Shown piece after piece: positions 57,407 to 64,000 of a stretch of 64,000 nt of DNA (the first letter of the stretch is position 1; each line of letters opens with the position of its first letter). Both the position numbers and the translations under genes were made by a program. Location of the stretch: assembly GCF_024584785.1 (NCBI RefSeq), contig NZ_CP074112.1:1488001-1552000 (forward strand), read 5' to 3'. The notes under the pieces were generated by a model. The model worked only from the letters and a program-made list of their open reading frames with translations. It was not told where the DNA came from and ran no database searches. This DNA is from Idiomarina loihiensis. GTDB taxonomy: Bacteria; Pseudomonadota; Gammaproteobacteria; Enterobacterales; Alteromonadaceae.

Positions 57407-58039
57407 TTATTCCTTCGGCTCTACTTGTTCGGTACGGAAGGTACGCAGTACCCAAATAAAACCACCGATAATAAAGAACGCACTTGGTGGCAATACCAAC
57501 AAACCGATCGGCTGATACCAGCCGCCTTCAGAAGCTAGCTGCATGATCTGATAACCGAACAGGCTACCTGATCCGAACAGCTCACGAATAAAGCCCACGG
57601 TTAACAACACCACCGAGTAACCTAAGCCGTTACCAATACCGTCCAAGAACGATAAGCCTGGAGTACTCTTCATCGCATAGGCTTCAGCACGGCCCATAAC
57701 GATACAGTTGGTAATAATCAAACCAACGAATACCGACAGTTCTTTGGCGATGCTGTAGGCGTAAGCACGCAGGATTTGGTCAACCACGATAACCAAGCTG
57801 GCAATGATCGTCATTTGCACAATAATCCGTACACTCGAAGGAATGTGGTTACGGATAATTGAGATAAACAAGTTAGAAAATGCCGTTACTAAGGTTAGTG
57901 CAATACACATAACCAAAGTATTTTCCATTTTTGACGTTACTGCCAACGCCGAGCAAATACCTAAGATTTGTAAGGCAATTGGGTTATTGGCAAAAATCGG
58001 TCCAAACAGAACCTCTTTGACTTCTTTTGCACTCGCCAT
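57407..58039 (-). CDS. nqrD: Na+-NQR subunit D
   Basis: Membrane subunit of 210 residues with about six helices. Conserved cysteines lie in [16 protein letters not shown] and [18 protein letters not shown]. Together with NqrE it forms the intramembrane iron centre. It overlaps the nqrC stop by 1 bp (TAATG), indicating coupled translation. It ends 10 bp before nqrE. Confidence 0.97.
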   Translation of the reverse strand: MASAKEVKEVLFGPIFANNPIALQILGICSALAVTSKMENTLVMCIALTLVTAFSNLFISIIRNHIPSSVRIIVQMTIIASLVIVVDQILRAYAYSIAKELSVFVGLIITNCIVMGRAEAYAMKSTPGLSFLDGIGNGLGYSVVLLTVGFIRELFGSGSLFGYQIMQLASEGGWYQPIGLLVLPPSAFFIIGGFIWVLRTFRTEQVEPKE

Positions 58040-58815
58040 TAGTTCAGCTCCCCTTTGCGAATTTTGTCAAATAGCGGGCCGTAAGCCTTGTCGCTAAACC
58101 AGAACTGCATGGTGTTTTCAACACCGTTGCTGGTTAAGGTTGCACCAGACAGTGCATCTACGTCATGAGCTTGGTCAGTCACGTTTTTCGTCACGTTAAG
58201 AGCAACCTCGCCGTCGGCGTAGATTTCTTTACCCTGCCAGCTGGCAGCCCAGTTTGGATTCTGGATTTCGCCACCTAACCCTGGAGTTTCAGTGTGCTCG
58301 TAGTAGTTGATACCTTTGATGGTGTTCATGTCAGGTGCCACTGCCATGAAGCCGTACATGGTACCCCACAAGCCGTAGCCGCGAACAAACACAACGACTG
58401 TCTCTAACTCGCCTTGGGCATCATTGATAAAATAGACTTTAGCTACATCTTCACGAGAACCGATACCAGCTTCGTCATCAGCTTTATCTAATTTAGTGCC
58501 CAAACCTGCTTTTTTAGCAGACGCGATAGGATCGTAGTCCGTGGCATTTTTGCCGTCTACAGATTCAACTTCTTCGAGCGTATTAAGGTTGAATAAACGC
58601 GTCTCTACGCGCTGCTCAAACAGCTCGATAACGTTAGTTTCTGGGGTTAATAAACCTGCAGCATCTAACACGTTACGTTGCATGTCTAGCGCAGCGTTCT
58701 TCTGTTGTAAAGGCTTCAAGCCAACCGCAGAACCTGCCACGATTATCGCGCACACTAAACAGAGGGCGATAACCACAAACAGCGTTTTGCCTAGTGATTC
58801 ATTTTTATTAGCCAT
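58039..58815 (-). CDS. nqrC: Na+-NQR subunit C
   Basis: Periplasm-facing FMN subunit of 258 residues. One N-terminal transmembrane helix (about 10-31), then the FMN-binding domain with the flavinylation motif [14 protein letters not shown], where ApbE attaches FMN to threonine, near the C-terminus. The frame continues upstream to 58875, but [13 protein letters not shown] is the true start, overlapping the nqrB stop by 8 bp. Confidence 0.96.
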   Translation of the reverse strand: MANKNESLGKTLFVVIALCLVCAIIVAGSAVGLKPLQQKNAALDMQRNVLDAAGLLTPETNVIELFEQRVETRLFNLNTLEEVESVDGKNATDYDPIASAKKAGLGTKLDKADDEAGIGSREDVAKVYFINDAQGELETVVVFVRGYGLWGTMYGFMAVAPDMNTIKGINYYEHTETPGLGGEIQNPNWAASWQGKEIYADGEVALNVTKNVTDQAHDVDALSGATLTSNGVENTMQFWFSDKAYGPLFDKIRKGELN

Positions 58816-60007
58816 TGCGTGCCAGTCTCCGTTTAATGTTTGATTGAACAACAAAGTGGTCAAACAGCGGGGCAAATACGTTAGAGAATAAAATCGCTAA
58901 CATAATACCTTCTGGATACGCAGGGTTTACCACTCGGATAAGTACCGTCATGGCACCAATTAAGAAGCCATAATAAAACTTACCTTTGTTGGTGAATGAG
59001 GCTGACACTGGGTCCGTTGCCATAAACATCATACCGAAGGCAAAACCACCTACCACCAGGTGCCAGTACCAAGGCATAGCAAACATCGGGTTGCTGTCAC
59101 TGCCAATCACGTTGAACAATAATGACAACGCGACCATACCTACAAACACACCTGATACGATGCGCCATGAGGCAATACGGAAGTAAATCAGTGCTAAACC
59201 GCCAATCAGAATCATCAGGGTAGATACTTCGCCCATTGAACCTTGGATATTACCTAAGAAGGCATCCATCCATAAATCCATATTAGCAATGTAATCAGTG
59301 CCCTGAGTTGCTTGGCTTAGCAAAGTAGCGCCAGAGTAGCCGTCAACTGCAGTCCATACTTGCTCACCAGAGATAGACGCTGGGAAGGCAAAGTACAAGA
59401 ATGCACGACCGGTTAAGGCTGGGTTCAAGAAGTTACGGCCAGTACCGCCAAACACTTCTTTACCAATCACCACACCAAAGGTAATACCTAAGGCTACTTG
59501 CCATAACGGCATGGTTGCGGGCAAGGTTAAGGCAAACAGAACTGACGTGACGAAGAAGCCTTCGTTGATTTCGTGCTTACGTACAGAAGCAAATAAAACT
59601 TCCCAGAAACCACCCACAATAAAGGTTGTCGCGTACACAGGTACAAAGAAGCAGGCGCCATAGAACAGTTTACCGGCCCAGCCAGCGGTAGCTAGATCAC
59701 CACCTAAGGCAGTAAAAATACCTACTTGCCAGATATCAGCTAACTGATAACCGTCAGTTAAGGCTAATGCCGCTTGGTTACCGATGTTGTACATACCCCA
59801 GAACATCGCTGGGAAAGTCATCATCCACACCAAAATCATGATGCGTTTTAGGTCAACGCTATCTTTAACGTGGGTAATGCCTTTGGTCACTTTACCTGGC
59901 GTATAGAAAATAGTTGCCGCTGCTTCGTATAAGGCATAGAACTTCTCGTACTTGCCGCCTTTCTCGAAGTTTGGCTCAATTTTCTCAAGAAAATGTTTCA
60001 AGCCCAT
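58808..60007 (-). CDS. nqrB: Na+-NQR subunit B
   Basis: Large membrane subunit of 399 residues with about ten helices. It carries the second covalent FMN site, with the motif [15 protein letters not shown]. Other conserved blocks are [27 protein letters not shown] and [14 protein letters not shown]. It starts 2 bp after the nqrA stop, so is translationally linked. Confidence 0.98.
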   Translation of the reverse strand: MGLKHFLEKIEPNFEKGGKYEKFYALYEAAATIFYTPGKVTKGITHVKDSVDLKRIMILVWMMTFPAMFWGMYNIGNQAALALTDGYQLADIWQVGIFTALGGDLATAGWAGKLFYGACFFVPVYATTFIVGGFWEVLFASVRKHEINEGFFVTSVLFALTLPATMPLWQVALGITFGVVIGKEVFGGTGRNFLNPALTGRAFLYFAFPASISGEQVWTAVDGYSGATLLSQATQGTDYIANMDLWMDAFLGNIQGSMGEVSTLMILIGGLALIYFRIASWRIVSGVFVGMVALSLLFNVIGSDSNPMFAMPWYWHLVVGGFAFGMMFMATDPVSASFTNKGKFYYGFLIGAMTVLIRVVNPAYPEGIMLAILFSNVFAPLFDHFVVQSNIKRRLARNG

Positions 60008-60009
60008 GA

Positions 60010-61350
60010 TTAGCCCTCTTTCTCAATTTCGGTCAACATGTTACGTAACACCGGACCGTACTCATATTTGCCTGGGCAAACATAAGAACAGAGCGCTAAA
60101 TCCTCTTCGTCGAGTTCTAAACAGCCTAACTTTTGCGCCTGTTCAGTATCGCCAGAGAGCAAGTCACGTAGCAAAATCGTTGGTAAAATATCAAGCGGCA
60201 TCACGCGCTCATAGTTGCCGATTGGCACCATTGAACGATCTGAACCGTTGGTGGTAGTCGTCATCGCAAACAACTTTTTAGGTGACAAATGACCCAAGTA
60301 TGCACGCGTAACTGAGTGTTGGTTTGAACCAGGCTTGATCCAACCAAAGAATTCTTTCTGATCACCCTCAGGCAACACACTCACTTGGGTATGGAAACGA
60401 CCTAACCACTGATGAGCATCGTCAACTTTGTGACCGTTTAGTACTGAGCCAGAAATAATCCGGTTTTTACCCTGCGCCAACTCACCTTTGGTTAGTTCAC
60501 GCAAGTTTGCGCCCATCCGAGTACGCAATAACCGAGGTTTTTTCGTACCAGGGCCGGCTAAAGCAACCACACGGTCGGTGTAAACCTGGCCGGTGGTGAA
60601 TAATTTACCGTAGGCAATCACGTCTTGATAACCGATGTGCCAAACCTGCTTGGCCATAGATACCGGCTGTAAGAAATGAATATGAGTACCTACCAGACCA
60701 GCAGGATGCGGACCAGCAAAGGTCTCTAATTGAACCTTAGCATGACCCACATCAACTTTTGCATCAGCAGCTTTCGCCACAAACACCTTACCTTTGGTTA
60801 ACGTGGTTAACAGGTTCAGACCGTCGATAAAGGCTTGTTGCTCTTGGCTGATGATTACAGCTGGGTCGGCCGCTAACGGATTGGTGTCCATCGCATTCAC
60901 GAAGATCGCAGTAGGCTCTGCGTCTAGCTTCGGCGAACGACTAAAAGGTCGCGTACGTAAGGCTACCCATTGACCCGCATTGTTCAATTGCTCAACCACT
61001 TGGTCGCGCGGCAAACTAGCTAAGTCTTTACTGTCGTAGCTGGCAAACGTTTCTTGCTCATCACCGTCAATTTCAATAATAACGGCTTGTAACACACGTT
61101 TGGCGCCACGCATCACGTCTTTTACAACGCCAGCAGCTGGTGCAGTGAATTTAATTCCTGGGTTTTTCTTATCTTCGAAAAGTACCTGGCCTTTTTTGAC
61201 GCGGTCCTCAACCTTAACCTGCATGGTTGGGCGCATCCCCACATACTCTTCACCCAGTACGGCAACGGTGGTGATGGCTTGACCATCATCAATAGCTTGT
61301 TGGGGCATTCCCGAGATTGGGATATTTAGCCCTTTTTTGATCGTAATCAT
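60010..61350 (-). CDS. nqrA: Na+-NQR subunit A
   Basis: Ubiquinone-interacting cytosolic subunit of 446 residues. The N-terminal [17 protein letters not shown] and [34 protein letters not shown] and [11 protein letters not shown]-like segments are typical. It is the first gene of the operon. An upstream in-frame GTG at 61362 exists, but the ATG at 61350 is the normal start. The 245-bp gap upstream contains a weak promoter. Confidence 0.97.
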   Translation of the reverse strand: MITIKKGLNIPISGMPQQAIDDGQAITTVAVLGEEYVGMRPTMQVKVEDRVKKGQVLFEDKKNPGIKFTAPAAGVVKDVMRGAKRVLQAVIIEIDGDEQETFASYDSKDLASLPRDQVVEQLNNAGQWVALRTRPFSRSPKLDAEPTAIFVNAMDTNPLAADPAVIISQEQQAFIDGLNLLTTLTKGKVFVAKAADAKVDVGHAKVQLETFAGPHPAGLVGTHIHFLQPVSMAKQVWHIGYQDVIAYGKLFTTGQVYTDRVVALAGPGTKKPRLLRTRMGANLRELTKGELAQGKNRIISGSVLNGHKVDDAHQWLGRFHTQVSVLPEGDQKEFFGWIKPGSNQHSVTRAYLGHLSPKKLFAMTTTTNGSDRSMVPIGNYERVMPLDILPTILLRDLLSGDTEQAQKLGCLELDEEDLALCSYVCPGKYEYGPVLRNMLTEIEKEG

Positions 61351-61461
61351 ACGCGTTTGCACTACTCGTTAGGGAAGATTAATCTCATTCCAGCCACGCC
61401 GTACGCATTTCTCCGCACGCCGCGACTGACCAAATTCTGTCCATTTTCACCTAGGGCCGGC

Positions 61462-61489
61462 ATTTTAGCACTTTTGGATTACAAAACAA
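61462..61489 (-). promoter_or_regulatory. possible nqr operon promoter
   Basis: On the minus strand a TAAAAT (5 of 6) lies at plus-strand 61462-61467, about 112 bp before nqrA. A weak TTGTTT/TTTGTT -35 is 16-17 bp away. The leader would be long. No NQR-specific operator is recognised. Confidence 0.35.
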
Positions 61490-61567
61490 ATGTAAAAACC
61501 AATCGATAGTCGTTATTCGTTAGTCGTATTTCGGTCACCGAAAAAGCCAACCAATAGCTCCTCTCTA

Positions 61568-61584
61568 AAAGCTAACCGAGCTTT
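61568..61584 (-). terminator. possible terminator after fabV
   Basis: On the minus strand AAAGCT and AGCTTT arms enclose CGGTT, with only a short T stretch. It lies 12 bp past the fabV stop, before the nqr promoter region. Weak. Confidence 0.3.
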
Positions 61585-61595
61585 GCTGTTGCCCT

Positions 61596-62777
61596 TCAAT
61601 CAAACCCAACCATAGGATCGACATCCGCATCATAATCAACGCCATCAATCCCAAAACCAAACAACTTCAAGAAATCACTGTGATAACCTGCGTAGTCAGC
61701 CAATTGATGGAAATTTTCTTGATTCACTTGATGCCAAAGAGCTTCAACCTTAGCTTGCGTTGCATCATTGGTTTCCCAGCCATTCATAAATAAGCGGCCA
61801 GCTTCATCCAATAACCGGTCGTCGCTGTAAAGGGCTTCGTTGAACAATCGATATATTTGTTCAATACATCCCTCGTGGGTACCCTCTTGCTTCATCACCC
61901 CATAAATCAACGAGATATATAGCGGCATGACAGGAATTGCTGAGCTAGCTTGAGTCACTAGGGCCTTTAATGAAGATACGTAGGCTTCTAGATTAAGATC
62001 GGTATAGCGCGTACGCATCGCAGCTGCCGCACGGTCTAAGTCCTCTTTAGCTTTACCAATGGTGGCTTGACCGTAAATTGGCCAGGTCAGCTTTTTACCA
62101 ATATAGGTGTAGGCCGTGGTTTTTGCATTAGGTGCTAATACGCCAGCATCATGCAGGGCTGCCAACCAAAGTTCCCAATCTTCGCCACCCATCACTTTGA
62201 TGGTTTGCGCAATTTCGTCATCAGTAGCAGGCTCTAAAGTGATTTCAGTCACTTGGTCTTTGTCGGTGTGGTAGGTTTTGGTGGTATAGCTGTCACCAAT
62301 AGGCTTCAACGTTGAGCTATAAACTTCACCTGTAACCGGATCTTTACGCTTCGGCGAAGCCAAGCTGTAGATCACCAAATCAACCTGACCGAAGTCTTGC
62401 TTAATTTGTTCAATAACTTGTGCTTTGATTTCATTCGAGAAAGCATCACCGTTGATGGTATGGGCATAAAGACCATCAGCCTTAGCTGCTTGATGAAATG
62501 CTGCCGTGTTATACCAACCTGCAGTCGCGGTGCGTTTTTCGCTCGGCTCTTTTTCAAAACACACGCCTAAGGTTTTGGCGCCAGCACCGTAGGCAGCAGC
62601 AATACGCGAGGCCAAACCATAACCGGTAGAACAGCCGATCACTAACACCCGCTGTGGCACTTGCGCTAATTTAGGTTGTTGTTTTATAAAATCAATTTGT
62701 TGTTGTACATGAGCTGCACAGCCGACTGGATGGGCGTTAGTACAAATAAAACCACGAATTTTAGGTTGAATAATCAT
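61596..62777 (-). CDS. fabV: enoyl-ACP reductase FabV
   Basis: NADH-dependent trans-2-enoyl-ACP reductase of 393 residues, the last step of fatty acid elongation. It is of the large SDR type first described in Vibrio cholerae and known to tolerate triclosan. The N-terminus VLVIGCSTGYGLASRIAAAYG is the NAD-binding site. The signature Tyr-x8-Lys is Y235 and K244 in PIYGQATIGKAK, the numbering of Vibrio FabV. AAGGA precedes the ATG. I see no FabI in this window. Confidence 0.97.
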   Translation of the reverse strand: MIIQPKIRGFICTNAHPVGCAAHVQQQIDFIKQQPKLAQVPQRVLVIGCSTGYGLASRIAAAYGAGAKTLGVCFEKEPSEKRTATAGWYNTAAFHQAAKADGLYAHTINGDAFSNEIKAQVIEQIKQDFGQVDLVIYSLASPKRKDPVTGEVYSSTLKPIGDSYTTKTYHTDKDQVTEITLEPATDDEIAQTIKVMGGEDWELWLAALHDAGVLAPNAKTTAYTYIGKKLTWPIYGQATIGKAKEDLDRAAAAMRTRYTDLNLEAYVSSLKALVTQASSAIPVMPLYISLIYGVMKQEGTHEGCIEQIYRLFNEALYSDDRLLDEAGRLFMNGWETNDATQAKVEALWHQVNQENFHQLADYAGYHSDFLKLFGFGIDGVDYDADVDPMVGFD

Positions 62778-62883
62778 TGCTACTATCCTTTAAGCTAGGG
62801 TCTAGGCTTGAGTTAGCCATAATCAACAAGCTGGTGCTTTGATCCGGGTAGTTTAACCGAGCTGCACCCATCAAGTGATCTGA

Positions 62884-63198
62884 TTAGTTGTCGAGCTTAC
62901 TACCGCCGCGACAGGCTGGTGAATCTGGAACCTGCTGCAGCGGCCATTCGTCTGGGCTGTATAGATGTAGAGCTAACGCGTGAATTGCCCCAGCAAGTTC
63001 TTCTTGCAGCAGTTTGTTGACCGCCCGATGGCGTTGTAACAGACGTTGGCCCGCGAAGCTAGCGCTCACCAGCACCAACTTATAATGCGAATCATCACTA
63101 GCTGTGCCGTGCTGATCGCTTTCATTCAGCAATTGCAGGTAAATAGGGGCAAAGGCGGCTTCGAGTTTGGCTTGTAAATGTTGATGAAGAGCGGTCAT
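62884..63198 (-). CDS. bolA: BolA family transcriptional/Fe-S protein
   Basis: A 104-residue BolA protein. KLVLVSASFAGQRLLQRHRAVNKLLQEEL is the characteristic helix-turn-helix-like core, and HALALHLYSPDEW is typical of BolA itself. BolA partners with monothiol glutaredoxins and is linked to stress morphology and iron-sulfur handling. It lies 9 bp after an unknown lipoprotein gene, in one operon. Confidence 0.92.
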   Translation of the reverse strand: MTALHQHLQAKLEAAFAPIYLQLLNESDQHGTASDDSHYKLVLVSASFAGQRLLQRHRAVNKLLQEELAGAIHALALHLYSPDEWPLQQVPDSPACRGGSKLDN

Positions 63199-63207
63199 AA
63201 GGCGTTA

Positions 63208-63720
63208 CTACTCACTTTGGCTGGCGTCTAACGAGCTGAAACAAATTTTTTCATCGCGGCCTAAGCTGGCTAGCGCATTAAACACATTAGGTTCGCTGTA
63301 TCGGCTAGGATAAACAATGCGATAGAGCTGTGAACTTACCGTCCCCCACTGCTGCCATAACAGCACGCCATGGTCATGGTAGAGCTCTGCTAACTGCTCC
63401 AACCCTTCTTGACGTTGGCGCGGAAACGCTGAGCGCTCACCCACCAGGCGCCAGCGGTTTAGCTCTTCACCTTCGGCCAGTAAGGCATCGTTGACTCGAT
63501 TGCGACAAAAACTAAGCTGAATGACCGCACTCGACAGCGCCCAATCTTGGTTAGGTAGCTGCTGTTGGTCGATGGTCTGTACTAAGGCTAGCTCTTGGTT
63601 GGTTAAACGTTCGGCATCGCCAGCTGGCTGACAACCGCTGAGCAACAGCCAACTCGCAGCCACAACTAGGCTACCAAGATGCGTCAATGTGGAAGATTTG
63701 TTCAACTGCATCATATTCAT
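63208..63720 (-). CDS. lipoprotein of unknown function
   Basis: About 170 residues. A signal peptide runs from MNMMQLNKSS with a hydrophobic stretch to lipobox LLSGC (about 29), so it is probably an envelope lipoprotein. The rest contains helical and charged segments (LTNQELALVQTI, FCRNRVNDALLAEGEELNRW) and two further cysteines. I do not recognise the family. The frame runs further upstream to 63882 without signal; starts at 63720, 63714 and 63711 are all possible. It precedes bolA by 9 bp. E. coli has the unrelated lipoprotein gene yajG near bolA. Confidence 0.65.
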   Translation of the reverse strand: MNMMQLNKSSTLTHLGSLVVAASWLLLSGCQPAGDAERLTNQELALVQTIDQQQLPNQDWALSSAVIQLSFCRNRVNDALLAEGEELNRWRLVGERSAFPRQRQEGLEQLAELYHDHGVLLWQQWGTVSSQLYRIVYPSRYSEPNVFNALASLGRDEKICFSSLDASQSE

Positions 63721-64000
63721 CTCATGACAGTACGGCAGCGGCCGCAGCTTGGGCTGGTAAGGTTCACTTACAGGTAATTTAAGTACAAGAGTATAAAGGG
63801 AATGGCACTGAATAAAAAGAAAGGAAGAACATCCTTGTTCGAACAGGGTCACGTCAATCCGTGAAGTAACCCCGCAATCCATGAGTCAGACTATAACTAA
63901 CTTTATTTTCCAAATCAATTACAATTTCGCAACAAAATGGTAAGTTTCTGTTTTCTTGGTTATTTTAGTGTTAAGCGGAAGCTTGATCTGGCTTCTTTTC

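Noticed and set aside
54164-61350. RNF complex instead of NQR
   Set aside because: NqrA and NqrF, the 2Fe-2S/FAD architecture, NqrM and ApbE identify NQR.
63883-64000. Possible gene at the right edge
   Set aside because: AT-rich sequence with no supported start, ribosome site or recognisable coding pattern.

Overview
This 64 kb window is chromosomal DNA from a gammaproteobacterium, most likely a marine member of the Alteromonadales (Idiomarinaceae-like). That placement is my inference from gene content: a sodium-pumping NQR complex with NqrM and ApbE, FabV as enoyl reductase, FimV, the arginine-succinyltransferase gene astB, a Pla-1/VolA-type surface lipase, and a block of secreted peptidases with TonB receptors. 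The window is densely coding, mostly ordinary core genome. I see no rRNA, tRNA, insertion sequence, prophage or CRISPR array.

Layout. 39-15983 is a housekeeping block, mostly on the minus strand: topA, then the lone plus-strand gene astB with its own promoter, then a long minus-strand series read from high to low coordinates as fabB, pdxB, asd, fimV, truA, accD, folC, dedD, cvpA, purF. It resembles the E. coli pdxB-usg-truA-dedA-accD-folC-dedD-cvpA-purF neighbourhood, and the mnmC-yfcL pair beyond fabB is also conserved with E. coli. 16118-19426 holds mnmC, yfcL, fldB and a HIT hydrolase, in tail-to-tail pairs whose coding ends overlap. 19458-31719 is a protein-scavenging region: a secreted zinc metalloprotease, a large TonB receptor, an M28 lipoprotein aminopeptidase, a histidine-rich ZnuD-type receptor with a near-perfect Zur box, and an S9 dipeptidyl-peptidase-type enzyme.

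31789-45031 is mixed housekeeping: a thioesterase, a cysS-M17 peptidase-MBL hydrolase operon, ppiB-lpxH, miaE, a Yip1 membrane protein, a two-domain acyltransferase resembling OlsF (ornithine lipid synthesis), a dicarboxylate/amino-acid symporter preceded by a 7-unit 11-bp tandem repeat, an unknown exported protein, smrA and sohB. 45103-51942 carries a surface lipase and the divergent yciK, separated by a FadR-like operator, then copA and an exported beta-propeller protein. 52014-61350 is the nqrABCDEF-apbE-nqrM operon. Close behind nqrM on the same strand is a 703-residue protein that joins a cysteine desulfurase, a degenerate metallo-beta-lactamase-like domain and a rhodanese. The window closes with fabV, bolA and an unknown lipoprotein.

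The most interesting item is the desulfurase/degenerate-MBL/rhodanese fusion at the end of the nqr operon. It is a candidate dedicated sulfur-delivery factor for the iron-sulfur or iron-cysteine sites of NQR, acting beside NqrM. Next come the inferred Zur and FadR operators, the 11-bp tandem repeat array, and a 12-mer shared upstream of accD and fabB. All function calls rest on reading motifs by eye, without database searches.
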